In this document: piece after piece, positions 45,863-53,959 of the stretch
Numbering within the stretch: the stretch's first letter is position 1
Layout of the letters: every line of letters starts with the position of its first letter
Assembly (NCBI RefSeq): GCF_900114155.1
Contig: NZ_FOSC01000006.1
Location: 39,983-103,982 of the forward strand
Source: Marinobacter persicus
GTDB lineage: Bacteria; Pseudomonadota; Gammaproteobacteria; Pseudomonadales; Oleiphilaceae
Direction: 5' to 3'
Length of the DNA: 64,000 bases
Made by a program: the position numbers and the translations under genes
Notes under the pieces: generated by a model
What the model was told of the DNA's origin: nothing
Databases searched by the model: none
What the model saw: the letters and a program-made list of their open reading frames with translations, nothing else

Positions 45863-46606
45863 TCAGGGTTCCTTGACGAACAGATAACCCTTGCTGCGAA
45901 CCGTTTTAATACGGCGTGGATGGATGGGATCGTCACCGATCTTCGGGCGAATCCGTGAAACCCGGACATCGATGGAACGGTCCTGGCCGTCGTACTCAAT
46001 GCCCCGCAATGCGGTAAAGATTTCTTCCCGGCTGAGCACCCGGCCTGCGTTGTTCGCCAGCAACCAGAGCAGATCAAACTCTGCGCTGGTCAGGTCCACG
46101 CTATCCCCGCCCAGCCAGGCTTCACGCATGGTGCGGTCCACCACCAGGTCATTGAATTGCAGGCGCACCGGCTCGTCGCTTTCCGGCTCTGGTGCACGGG
46201 CGGGCGCCACCGGCTGTGGCTCCACCCGGCGCAACAGCGCCCGTATACGGGCCAGCAACACCCTGGGCTGGACCGGTTTGCCCACGTAATCATCCGCGCC
46301 CATTTCCAGGCCCAGGACCTGGTCAAGGTCGTCGGTACGAGCGGTCAGCATGATGATCGGACCGGAGTAGAAGGGACGAACACGGCGACAGATAGACAGG
46401 CCGTCTTCACCGGGCAGCATCAGATCAAGCACCACCAGATCCGGCTGCTCCTGGCAAATCCGGTCAACCGCGGCGCTGCCGTTGGTTTCAACCGAGACCT
46501 CAAGGCCGTTACTTTCCAGGTATTCACGGGTCAGTTCCGCGAGCCGCTCGTCGTCTTCGACAATCAGAATTCGCCAGCCTTCGCCGGTCTGTTGCATGCC
46601 TTCCAT
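45863..46606 (-). CDS. OmpR-family response regulator, RstA-like
   Basis: A 247-aa regulator. The receiver domain (about 12-125) has the acidic pair EDDE, phospho-acceptor D in DLVVLDLMLPGEDGLSICRR, and K in DYVGKPVQP. The winged-helix DNA-binding domain (about 150-245) contains SAEFDLLWLLANNAGRVLSR and RTVRSKGYLFV-like KTVRSKGYLF. The pattern LMLPGEDGLSICRRVRPFYS with SGPIIMLTA is close to E. coli RstA. It is divergent from olsB. An upstream AT-rich stretch carries two TATACAT copies (46672-46678, 46691-46697) that could be binding sites. Confidence 0.87.
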   Translation of the reverse strand: MEGMQQTGEGWRILIVEDDERLAELTREYLESNGLEVSVETNGSAAVDRICQEQPDLVVLDLMLPGEDGLSICRRVRPFYSGPIIMLTARTDDLDQVLGLEMGADDYVGKPVQPRVLLARIRALLRRVEPQPVAPARAPEPESDEPVRLQFNDLVVDRTMREAWLGGDSVDLTSAEFDLLWLLANNAGRVLSREEIFTALRGIEYDGQDRSIDVRVSRIRPKIGDDPIHPRRIKTVRSKGYLFVKEP

Positions 46607-46745
46607 ATCAGCTTCTTATTATCCGGTTGCAGATGTTGCTGAAGGTACAAATAACCTTTGGTTACAGCAATTATACATACTATTCAGAAATATACATGGA
46701 ACCCGCCCGGGGTTACACCCTGTGACACTCAGGCATTTTATGAGG

Positions 46746-46802
46746 CTGTCACAGACAGGTCACATGCCGGTCACCGGTTTGTCATGGCAGGTTCATAGCC
46801 TC
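46746..46802 (+). promoter_or_regulatory. Tandem 11-bp Pho-box-like repeats upstream of olsB
   Basis: GTCA half-sites begin at 46748, 46759, 46770 and 46781, each exactly 11 nt apart (TGTCACA, GGTCACA, GGTCACC, TGTCATG contexts). A degenerate fifth (TTCA) sits at 46792. Eleven-nt direct repeats of CTGTCAT-like sequence are the PhoB recognition pattern. A CATAGC at 46794-46799 could be the -10 box. The olsB ATG is at 46834. Regulator identity is inferred from spacing and motif only. Confidence 0.7.
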
Positions 46803-46833
46803 GGAGACAAACAGGCAAACCAAAGGCTATGTC

Positions 46834-47586
46834 ATGACCGCACAAACCGCACAGCGACAGCCACGCACCGGCCGTAACCTGCACGCCGGCCTGGCGACCC
46901 GACCAGAACAGATCGAGGCGGCACAACGCCTGCGCTATCAGGTTTTTTCCGAGGAATACGGCAGTGACCTGGGTGCGAAAACACCGGGAATTGACGCAGA
47001 TCACTTTGATGCCGCCTGCGACCACCTGCTGGTCACCGATGTGGACACCGGCGAGCTGGTGGCCACCTCCCGTGTACTGCATCAACGCGCCTGCGGCCAA
47101 ACAGGCGGTTTCTACTCCGCAGAGGAATTCGATATCCGCACACTGGAGCGGCAACCCGGCACCCTGGCCGAGCTGGGCCGCACCTGCGTGCACCCGGACT
47201 ACCGTAATGGCGGCACCATCAACCTGCTGTGGGCCAAGCTGGCGGCCTGGCTGACCAGCAATAAGGTGGATTACCTGATGGGCTGCGCCAGCATTTCCAT
47301 GGCCGACGGCGGCTCAAGGGCCTGGCGCATTGCCCGCACCCTGCAACAGACCCATCTGGCCACGCCCGAGTTCCGGGTGACGCCGCACCGCGCCCTGCCG
47401 CACCTGGTGGTTGCCGACAGCTCACGGCAGGAAACCACTCCACCACTGATTCGTGCCTATATGCGCCTGGGTGCGAAGGTCTGTGGCGAGCCCTGCTGGG
47501 ACCCGGAATTCCGCTGTGCCGACCTGCTGGTACTGCTGGAAGTCAAGCAACTGGCCGGCCGCTATTCGCGGCATTTTCTGAAATAA
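46834..47586 (+). CDS. olsB: L-ornithine N-alpha-acyltransferase OlsB
   Basis: GNAT-fold enzyme that attaches a 3-hydroxyacyl chain from ACP to ornithine, giving lyso-ornithine lipid. It is 250 aa from ATG 46834, preceded by AAAGG. LHAGLATRPEQIEAAQRLRY and QVFSEEYGSDLGAKTPGIDA are family N-terminal motifs. GTLAELGRTCVHPDYRNGGT is the acyl-donor loop, and LMGCASISMADGG follows. Together with the acyltransferase gene 13 nt downstream it encodes the two-step OlsBA pathway. Pho-box-like repeats lie upstream. Confidence 0.92.
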   Translation: MTAQTAQRQPRTGRNLHAGLATRPEQIEAAQRLRYQVFSEEYGSDLGAKTPGIDADHFDAACDHLLVTDVDTGELVATSRVLHQRACGQTGGFYSAEEFDIRTLERQPGTLAELGRTCVHPDYRNGGTINLLWAKLAAWLTSNKVDYLMGCASISMADGGSRAWRIARTLQQTHLATPEFRVTPHRALPHLVVADSSRQETTPPLIRAYMRLGAKVCGEPCWDPEFRCADLLVLLEVKQLAGRYSRHFLK

Positions 47587-47599
47587 CCTGGAGCGTTTC

Positions 47600-48421
47600 A
47601 TGCTGGCCTGGATGAGACTGTCTTTACGGCTGACCGGCTTCCTTGCCGCGCTGGCCATCACCACGGGGGTTGCTGTCACGCTTGCCATTATCAGCCGGGT
47701 GGCACGGGTACCGGTGAGCCGCCCACTCTGGGCAGCCCGCTGCTTTCGCCTGTTGAGCGCCTGCCTGGGATGGAAAATTCACGCCTACGGCCAACCGGCA
47801 AGCAAGGGGGCGGTACTCCTGGCGGCCAATCACATCAGCTGGGTGGACATTCCGGTGCTGGGGATTCTGACCGGTGCCAGATTCCTGTCAAAGTCCGATG
47901 TGAGCCGATGGCCGCTGATCGGATGGCTGGCTCGGGAAGGCGGCACGCTGTTCATTCAACGCGGTGGCGGTCAGACGGGCAATATCCGCCGGGAGATGGC
48001 AGCGCACCTGAAGCAGGCCGAACCGGTACTGATCTTCCCGGAGGGTACCACCAGCTGCGGCTTGACGGTCCTGCCCATTTACGGTCGGCTGCTGAACGCG
48101 GCGCGGGACGCCAGCGCGGCCATTCAGCCGGTTTCCATCGGTTATCGGCGCAACGGCCAGCCAGACGAGCTGGCACCGTTCATTGGCGATGACACTTTCC
48201 TGCGGCATCTGGTGCGACTACTCAAACAGCCACCGGTTTGTGTCGAGGTGATATTTCACACACCGGTGCCCGTTGACTGTCATACACCTGCCCGGGCGCT
48301 GACGGCGCAAATCCACCAGACACTCAATGCCGGGCTGGCAGACATTCACGCCCGGCGGCTGGTCAGCTCGAACCTGCCTGCCGGGCCCGGCGGGATCAGA
48401 ACAGCGGCCGACCCTGGCTGA
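47600..48421 (+). CDS. olsA: 1-acyl-sn-glycerol-3-phosphate-type acyltransferase OlsA (PlsC family)
   Basis: Acylates the hydroxyl of lyso-ornithine lipid to give ornithine lipid; some members also make phosphatidic acid. It is 273 aa. A membrane anchor lies at about 10-32. The acyltransferase motif HX4D is H78-D83 in AANHISWVDIP. Motif III is FPEGTTSCG. Assignment as OlsA rather than housekeeping PlsC rests on its position 13 nt after olsB. The last 26 nt overlap the convergent FKBP gene. Confidence 0.87.
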   Translation: MLAWMRLSLRLTGFLAALAITTGVAVTLAIISRVARVPVSRPLWAARCFRLLSACLGWKIHAYGQPASKGAVLLAANHISWVDIPVLGILTGARFLSKSDVSRWPLIGWLAREGGTLFIQRGGGQTGNIRREMAAHLKQAEPVLIFPEGTTSCGLTVLPIYGRLLNAARDASAAIQPVSIGYRRNGQPDELAPFIGDDTFLRHLVRLLKQPPVCVEVIFHTPVPVDCHTPARALTAQIHQTLNAGLADIHARRLVSSNLPAGPGGIRTAADPG

Positions 48422-48872
48422 TCTCGTCTTCGGTGGCATCACGCCGGCCGACAATTTCCAGGTCGAAATACAGGGTAAATCCCGCCAGCGGGTGGTTGGC
48501 ATCCACCCGCACCAGGTTGCCATCGATACCAACCACTTGCACCACCTGGGTTTCATCGCCGGAATTGGTCTGGAACTTCATGCCGACCTGGAGATTCTCC
48601 ACGCCTTCAAACAGGGACCGTGGAACCTTGCGCACCAGCTCCTCGCGGTACTCGCCATAGGCCATTTCCGGCGGAATGGTCACTTCCAGGCAGTCACCCA
48701 CGTTGCGGTCTTTCACCGCCTTCTGGATGCCTTCGATAATGTCCGGGGTGCCGTACAGGAAATGCAGCGGCTCGCTGCCTTCGGAGGTGTCCACCAACTC
48801 GCCCAGCTTGTTTTTCAGCACATAGTGAACGGTAAAAACCTGTGGTGTTGATTGCTCGTTCTCAGCTTGCAT
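48396..48872 (-). CDS. FKBP-type peptidyl-prolyl isomerase (SlyD/FkpB-like)
   Basis: A 158-aa cytoplasmic isomerase with an FKBP domain interrupted by an insert-in-flap chaperone domain (about 75-130). Motifs are FTVHYVLKNKLGELVDTSEG, EPLHFLYGTPDIIEGIQKAV, VTIPPEMAYGEYREELVRKV and NHPLAGFTLYFDLEIV. There is no histidine-rich metal-binding tail as in E. coli SlyD, so nickel delivery is unlikely. It is convergent with, and overlaps, olsA. Confidence 0.9.
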   Translation of the reverse strand: MQAENEQSTPQVFTVHYVLKNKLGELVDTSEGSEPLHFLYGTPDIIEGIQKAVKDRNVGDCLEVTIPPEMAYGEYREELVRKVPRSLFEGVENLQVGMKFQTNSGDETQVVQVVGIDGNLVRVDANHPLAGFTLYFDLEIVGRRDATEDEISQGRPLF

Positions 48873-48940
48873 GAATGCTTCCGGATGTTTTGGTCAGAGG
48901 AATGAAAACCACCAGTTTACCACGCCCCGCAAGCCCGGGC

Positions 48941-49978
48941 TTACGGGCAGGGATACGTGAACTCCGCATGAATGGCTTCAATGGCCTCTGTCAGCTCGGG
49001 GCTCAACTCCACATCGACCGAACCGATGTTCTCCCGGAGCTGCTCGATGCTGGTCGCACCGATGATATTACTGGTAACAAACTCGCGAGTGTTCACCCAG
49101 GCCAGGGCCAGCTGTGCCGGACTCAAGCCGTGCTGTTGGGCAAGCTCGACATAGGCGCGGGTCGCTTCCAGGGCGTGCTCGCCGGTGTATCGGCTGAAGC
49201 GCTCGAACAGTGTCAACCGGGCATTTTCCGGCCACTTACCGCCCAGGTACTTGCCGGTGAGCATCCCGAACGCCAGCGGTGAATAAGCCAGCAAACCGGT
49301 GGCTTCCCGGTGGGCAAATTCCGCCAGCCCGACCTCGAACGAACGATTCAGCAGGTTGTACGGGTTCTGGATGGATACCACCCGTGGCCAGTTGTTTTCC
49401 CTCGCCAGGCGCAGGTATTCCATGGTGCCCCAGGGCGTCTCATTGGACAGCCCCACGTGGCGGATTTTGCCCTCCTGTACCAGTTCGTGCAGAGCGCCCA
49501 GGGTTTCCTCAATGGGCGTCATCTGCTCATCCGGATGACACTGATAGCCCAGCTTGCCGAAGAAATTGGCGCTGCGGTCCGGCCAGTGCACCTGGTACAG
49601 ATCCAGGTAATCGGTTTGCAGGCGCCTGAGGCTGTTTTCGCAGGCTTCGCGAATGTGTTCACGGGTCAACCTGGGGCCACCCCGCAGATAGCCCAGGCCG
49701 TTGCCCGGGCCGGCCACCTTAGAGGCAATCACCAGATCATCGCGCCGGCCCCGGCGGGCCAGCCAGTTGCCCAGGTAGGTTTCTGTCAGGCCCTGGGTCT
49801 CGGCTTTCGGCGGTACCGGGTACATTTCCGCCGCGTCGATGAAATTGATACCGGCATCAACGGCGTAATCAAGCTGTGCACTGGCTTCCTGTTCGGTATT
49901 CTGCTGCCCCCAGGTCATGGTGCCCAGGCCAATCAGGCTGACATCAATGTCGGTGTTCCCCAGTTTCCTCGTTTGCAT
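48941..49978 (-). CDS. NADP(H)-dependent aldo-keto reductase, Tas family
   Basis: A 345-aa TIM-barrel oxidoreductase starting MQTRKLGNTDIDVSLIGLGT. The catalytic tetrad includes D48 and Y53 in INFIDAAEMYPVPP, a lysine in DLVIASKVAGPG and a histidine in DLYQVHWPDRSANFFG. AEMYPVPPKAETQGLTETYL matches E. coli Tas. The natural substrate is unknown. It is divergent from the glycosyltransferase gene and may share its upstream region with the Pho-box-like repeats. Confidence 0.9.
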   Translation of the reverse strand: MQTRKLGNTDIDVSLIGLGTMTWGQQNTEQEASAQLDYAVDAGINFIDAAEMYPVPPKAETQGLTETYLGNWLARRGRRDDLVIASKVAGPGNGLGYLRGGPRLTREHIREACENSLRRLQTDYLDLYQVHWPDRSANFFGKLGYQCHPDEQMTPIEETLGALHELVQEGKIRHVGLSNETPWGTMEYLRLARENNWPRVVSIQNPYNLLNRSFEVGLAEFAHREATGLLAYSPLAFGMLTGKYLGGKWPENARLTLFERFSRYTGEHALEATRAYVELAQQHGLSPAQLALAWVNTREFVTSNIIGATSIEQLRENIGSVDVELSPELTEAIEAIHAEFTYPCP

Positions 49979-50003
49979 GTTACCCCCTTGCTCAAACCAA
50001 GCA

Positions 50004-50059
50004 CTGTAATAGAAATGTCATAACCCTGTCGCCAAGCTGTCACGGCGCCGCCTCATAGT
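50004..50059 (+). promoter_or_regulatory. Tandem 11-bp Pho-box-like repeats upstream of the glycosyltransferase-PAP2 pair
   Basis: Four units, 11 nt apart, begin CTGTAAT, ATGTCAT, CTGTCGC and CTGTCAC, with the GT cores at 50006, 50017, 50028 and 50039. They match the Pho-box unit CTGTCAT closely. CATAGT at 50054-50059 is a plausible -10 box; transcription would start near 50066. This supports GTG 50093 as the translation start. A similar array precedes olsB. Confidence 0.72.
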
Positions 50060-50092
50060 CATAGCATGACCACAAACCATGCAGGAAGCTCC

Positions 50093-51304
50093 GTGACAAC
50101 CGATTCGCCAGCCCCACGGCAACGCCAACACATTACCATTGTTTCCGAGACCTTTGCGCCGGAAATCAATGGCGTTGCCAATACGCTGAAGCACCTTTGC
50201 CGGGGCCTGATGCAACGCGGGCACCGGGTAACACTGGTACGCCCGCAGCCGGCCGGGGAACAGTCCGACCGCCTGCCCGCCAGTTTGTGCACGGATGAGC
50301 TTCGGACCCGGGGCCTGCCACTGCCCGGGTACAGTGGCCTGCAATTCGGCCTGATCCGGCCGGCACGTTTGCTGCGGCTGTGGCAGGAGCAACGTCCGGA
50401 TGCCATCTACGTAGCCACCCAGGGGCCGCTGGGCGTGGCGGCTGTGCGGGCCGCCAAAAAACTGGGCATTCCCGTGTGTTCCGGATTTCACACCAATTTC
50501 CACCAGTATTCCAGCTACTATGGCCTTGGCACATTACGCTGGCTGCTCTGCCGCTACGGCCGCTGGTTCCACAACCAGACCCGGCTGACACTGGTACCGA
50601 CCCGAAAAATGCAACACACAGTCCGGCAAATGGGCATTGATAATGCCCGGCTCTGGAGCCGGGGCGTGGACTGCCAGACGTTCACCCCACACAAGCGAAA
50701 CGCCAGCCTGCGGGAACACTGGGGTGTGGCCGGTAATGAACTGGCCGTCATTTACGTTGGCCGGCTGGCGGCGGAGAAAAATGTGAAACTGGCCGTGGCC
50801 TGTTTCGAGCGCATTCGCTGCCTGCACCCCCGGGCCCGCTTCATCCTGGTGGGCGATGGCCCGCTGCGTGAATCCCTTCAGGCCCGCCACCCGGATTATG
50901 TGTTCTGCGGCAGCCAGCAGGGCGACGAACTGGCCCGCCACTACGCCAGTGCCGATTTATTCCTGTTTCCCAGCAAAACCGACACGTTTGGCAATGTGGT
51001 GCTGGAAGCCATGGCCAGCGGGCTGGGCGTGGTGGCCTTTGATGACGCTGCGGCGGCCGAGCACATCCGCCAGGACGAGAACGGCCAGAAAGCACCACTG
51101 ACCGACGACGAGGCGTTTATTCTCAACGCCCTGCGCCTGGCCGACCAACCTTCGCTGTTAAGCCGGATGCGCACCCGTGCCCGGCTGGACGCACTGGATC
51201 TGACCTGGACCAGCCAGGTGGAGCTATTCGAACAACTGGTACTCAACCAACCGGAGCAAGGGCCTTACCATGCCACCGATGAGCAAAGCGTCTCGATTTT
51301 TTGA
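50093..51304 (+). CDS. GT4-family glycosyltransferase (glycolipid-type)
   Basis: A 403-aa GT-B enzyme. I choose GTG 50093, preceded by AGGAAG and just after the predicted promoter; an ATG at 50066 would add nine residues and sit on the predicted transcription start. The N-terminal acceptor domain has ITIVSETFAPEINGVANTLK and SGFHTNFHQYSSYYGLG. The C-terminal donor domain has VIYVGRLAAEKNVKLAVACF and the E-x7-E-type segment FPSKTDTFGNVVLEAMASGL. The closest families I recognise are MgtA/PimB-like and diacylglycerol sugar transferases (SqdX-like). A lipid acceptor is inferred, not shown. Its 3' end overlaps the PAP2 gene by 35 nt. Confidence 0.82.
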   Translation: MTTDSPAPRQRQHITIVSETFAPEINGVANTLKHLCRGLMQRGHRVTLVRPQPAGEQSDRLPASLCTDELRTRGLPLPGYSGLQFGLIRPARLLRLWQEQRPDAIYVATQGPLGVAAVRAAKKLGIPVCSGFHTNFHQYSSYYGLGTLRWLLCRYGRWFHNQTRLTLVPTRKMQHTVRQMGIDNARLWSRGVDCQTFTPHKRNASLREHWGVAGNELAVIYVGRLAAEKNVKLAVACFERIRCLHPRARFILVGDGPLRESLQARHPDYVFCGSQQGDELARHYASADLFLFPSKTDTFGNVVLEAMASGLGVVAFDDAAAAEHIRQDENGQKAPLTDDEAFILNALRLADQPSLLSRMRTRARLDALDLTWTSQVELFEQLVLNQPEQGPYHATDEQSVSIF

Positions 51305-51833
51305 CCGGGCAGACCAGCAGGAGGTTGCCCTGTGCCAGGCAATCAACCGCAGCGTGCGGTTCCGGCCCATACGCGGTTACTTCCGGGTAGCCAGCCGACT
51401 GGGCGATGGCTGGTTCTGGTACGCGGTAATCCTGCTGTTACCTCTGCTCGAACCTGAACGCGGCCCCGCTTTCGCCCTGTTAATGACCTTCACCGGCCTC
51501 ACCTGCACCCTCACCTACAAAACCCTGAAACACCGCCTGATTCGCGAACGTCCCTTTATCTCCTTCCCGGCCATCAACTGCGCCACGCCCCCACTCGATC
51601 GCTACAGCTTTCCCTCCGGCCACACCCTGCATGCCGTCTGCTTTCAAACCATGCTGTTTGCCATTTCACCGGCGCTGGCCTGGGGCGTGCTGCCCTTCAC
51701 ACTCTCGGTGGCCGCCTCCCGGGTGGTACTGGGCCTGCACTACCCCACCGATGTGGCCGCCGGCGCGCTGATTGGCGGCGGCATGGGCTGGGCTGCGGTG
51801 CAGTTATTCAGTCAAACAATCGCAGCTGGGTAA
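51270..51833 (+). CDS. PAP2-family membrane phosphatase
   Basis: A 187-aa protein with several membrane helices and all three PAP2 motifs: K87-x6-RP (KHRLIRERP), PSGH at 115-118, and SR(150-151)-x5-H157-x3-D161 ([12 protein letters not shown]). The family removes phosphate from lipids such as phosphatidic acid, phosphatidylglycerol phosphate or undecaprenyl pyrophosphate. It starts inside the glycosyltransferase gene (35-nt overlap, ATG 51270 or 51279), so the two are translationally coupled. That favours a joint lipid pathway in which the phosphatase makes diacylglycerol. The 3' end overlaps convergent dinB by 26 nt. Confidence 0.85.
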   Translation: MPPMSKASRFFDRADQQEVALCQAINRSVRFRPIRGYFRVASRLGDGWFWYAVILLLPLLEPERGPAFALLMTFTGLTCTLTYKTLKHRLIRERPFISFPAINCATPPLDRYSFPSGHTLHAVCFQTMLFAISPALAWGVLPFTLSVAASRVVLGLHYPTDVAAGALIGGGMGWAAVQLFSQTIAAG

Positions 51834-52884
51834 CCGGGGCCTCATCATTGCGAAACCGCACGCCCAGGCCAAGCAGCCGCACCGGGCGGTCTTCCCGGGT
51901 GATCAGTTCATCCAGCAAAGGCTGGTAATCGGCCAGCGCCGGCTCGGCCACCGACTCGCGCACCCGCTCCAGGGTATGGGTGGAAAAATCGCTGTAACGG
52001 ACTTTCACGAACAGCTTGTGGATCGGTTTTTTCTGCGCCTTGCGGGACAGGCGGCGGTTCAGATCATCGAGCAGATCAGGCATCACGCTCTGGCAGGCAG
52101 TTTTGTCCGGCAGGTCCCGGGAAAACGTGCGTTCCACGCTGACCGATTTGGCGATGCGGGAAACCACCACCGGCCGCTCATCCCGACCGTGAGCCATTTC
52201 ATAAAGGCGATAGCCCTGTTTGCCGAACTTCTCAATCAGCACCTCGGCACCCAGTGCCTGGATGTCGCCACAGGTTTTGATCCCTAGCGCATGCAGCTTG
52301 CCGGCGGTCACCTGACCGACGCCGGAGAGTTTTTCCACCGGCAGGGCCTGCACGAAATCAGGAACCTGCTCCGGAGTGATCACAAACAGCCCGTCGGGCT
52401 TTTGCCAGTCGCTGGCGATCTTGGCGAGGAATTTATTGGGTGCCACGCCGGCAGAAATGGTGATGCCTACCTCTTTCTTGACGCGTTCGCGCAGGTAGCG
52501 GGCCATGAGCGTGGCGCTGCCCTTGTGGTCGGTCACTTCGGAGACATCCAGAAAGGCTTCATCGAGTGACAGCGGTTCCACCAGATCGGTCAGTTCCCGC
52601 AGGATGGCCATCACCTGTTGCGACGCCGCCCGGTAACGGGGAAAATCGGCCGGCACTGTGACCAGCCCCGGGCACAGCCGGCGGGCTTCGCTGCCGGGCA
52701 TGGCCGAACGCACACCAAACGCCCGCGCCCGGTAGTTGCAGGTGGTCACCACACCCCGGCCCTGAGCGCCGCCCACGGCCAGAGGCACGTCCCGCAGGGT
52801 GGGATCATCACGCATTTCCACGGCGGCGTAGAAGCAGTCGCAGTCTACGTGGATGATTTTGCGCTGGGTTTCTCCAGTATTCAT
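51808..52884 (-). CDS. dinB: DNA polymerase IV
   Basis: Y-family translesion polymerase. It is 358 aa from ATG 52884 ([20 protein letters not shown]). The frame stays open 84 nt further upstream only because it reads through a palindromic element, so that extension is rejected. Catalytic residues lie in [13 protein letters not shown] and [15 protein letters not shown]. The helix-hairpin-helix is [20 protein letters not shown]. The little-finger domain ends [20 protein letters not shown]. The C-terminal clamp-binding tail is near VTQLRLFD. A LexA-like box lies 150 nt upstream. Confidence 0.95.
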   Translation of the reverse strand: MNTGETQRKIIHVDCDCFYAAVEMRDDPTLRDVPLAVGGAQGRGVVTTCNYRARAFGVRSAMPGSEARRLCPGLVTVPADFPRYRAASQQVMAILRELTDLVEPLSLDEAFLDVSEVTDHKGSATLMARYLRERVKKEVGITISAGVAPNKFLAKIASDWQKPDGLFVITPEQVPDFVQALPVEKLSGVGQVTAGKLHALGIKTCGDIQALGAEVLIEKFGKQGYRLYEMAHGRDERPVVVSRIAKSVSVERTFSRDLPDKTACQSVMPDLLDDLNRRLSRKAQKKPIHKLFVKVRYSDFSTHTLERVRESVAEPALADYQPLLDELITREDRPVRLLGLGVRFRNDEAPVTQLRLFD

Positions 52885-52905
52885 TCGCAAAACCCAGACG
52901 TCGGC

Positions 52906-53006
52906 AAGCCGGCAGGCCTTTCCAAAACACGCTGTGAATACGTCCCTGTAACGCTCGAGCTCCGCCATCCATGGCTCCGCACGGTTTTGGAAAGGCCTGC
53001 CGGCTT
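52906..53006. repeat. Palindromic intergenic element, copy 2 (dinB leader)
   Basis: Perfect 23-bp arms at 52906-52928 (AAGCCGGCAGGCCTTTCCAA plus AAC) and 52984-53006 enclose 55 nt. The interior holds GCTGTGAATACGTCCCTGTA, the core also seen near 27.03 kb (one base differs), then CGAGCTCCGCCATCCATGG. It lies between the predicted dinB promoter and the dinB ATG, so the dinB transcript would carry a very stable stem. Confidence 0.85.
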
Positions 53007-53024
53007 CCTTCCTGGTTCTCGTTC

Positions 53025-53049
53025 TTTATAAACATGTATATGCATACAG
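53025..53049 (-). promoter_or_regulatory. LexA (SOS)-like box and -10 of dinB
   Basis: On the minus strand CTGT-ATGCATAT-ACAT (53049-53034) matches the LexA consensus CTGT-N8-ACAG except the last base, with an AT-rich middle. TATAAA (53030-53025) just downstream is a good -10. dinB is a classic LexA target. minC starts 112 nt away on the other strand. Confidence 0.65.
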
Positions 53050-53160
53050 CCTTGTATCTTAAGCCAACATGCCGAAAATGTCAGGAGTTTCAGCGCCCGG
53101 CCCGCCTGTTCATGGCTTTCGGGCCTTCATCAGGTTCCTGATCAGGGGAAAGACCATTTC

Positions 53161-53898
53161 ATGAGCGATACCGCCACCACTGGCGTCAGCCAGAGCTTCC
53201 AGCTGAAAAGCGCCAGCGTGTCACTGACCGCCCTCGAGCTTTACTATTTCGACAGCCAGGAATTCGAAAACAACCTGCGCGAAAAGATCAGCCAGGCGCC
53301 AGGCTTTTTCAAGGATATCCCCCTGGTCATCAGCCTGGAGAAGTACCAGGGCCTGGACAGCGAGCTGGACTTTTTCAGCATGATCGGTACCTGCCGGCGT
53401 TACAACATTCATGTAATTGGCATTCGCGCCGCCAACGACGATCAGCGTCGGCTGGCCCGTGGCGCCGAGCTGGCCATTCTGCCCGGTTCAAGCGTACGGG
53501 AAAGCAAACCCGAGCCGGTCAAGGCGGAGAATGACTATGCCGCCCCCACCCTGGCTCAGCCCGCACCGGTTAAGGTGATTACCCAGCCGGTAAGGTCGGG
53601 CCAGCAGATCAGTGCGCCGGAAGGCGATCTGGTCATCCTGGCGCCAGTGCAGGCCGGAGCCGAAGTGCTGGCCGCCGGTAGCATTCACATCTATGGCCCC
53701 CTGCGTGGGCGGGCGCTGGCGGGCATTCACGGGTGTGAAGGCGCGCGGGTATTTTGCCAATCACTGGAAGCAGAGCTTGTGTCCATTGCCGGACACTATA
53801 AAATCTCCGAAGATCTTCAGGAAAGCGGCTGGAAAAGCGCCGTGCACATCCAGCTCAAGGATGACCTGCTGGTGGTAACGCCACTGGACAAGGCCTGA
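53161..53898 (+). CDS. minC: Septum-site determining protein MinC
   Basis: FtsZ polymerisation inhibitor placed at cell poles by MinD. It is 245 aa. The N-terminal FtsZ-inhibiting domain (about 10-115) contains FFKDIPLVISLEKYQGLDSE. An Ala/Pro-rich linker is at about 118-148. The C-terminal beta-helix dimerisation and MinD-binding domain has VRSGQQISAPEGDLVILAPV, then IHIYGPLRGRALAGIHGCEG. It is the first gene of minCDE, 61 nt before minD. Confidence 0.96.
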   Translation: MSDTATTGVSQSFQLKSASVSLTALELYYFDSQEFENNLREKISQAPGFFKDIPLVISLEKYQGLDSELDFFSMIGTCRRYNIHVIGIRAANDDQRRLARGAELAILPGSSVRESKPEPVKAENDYAAPTLAQPAPVKVITQPVRSGQQISAPEGDLVILAPVQAGAEVLAAGSIHIYGPLRGRALAGIHGCEGARVFCQSLEAELVSIAGHYKISEDLQESGWKSAVHIQLKDDLLVVTPLDKA

Positions 53899-53959
53899 TG
53901 TTGTACAGCCAACAACATCTGAAGATACGACGAACCCACCGCAAAACAGGAATTTAACC

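Noticed and set aside
52885..52968. 28-residue N-terminal extension of DinB
   Set aside because: It is a read-through of the palindromic element. The conserved protein starts just after ATG 52884.
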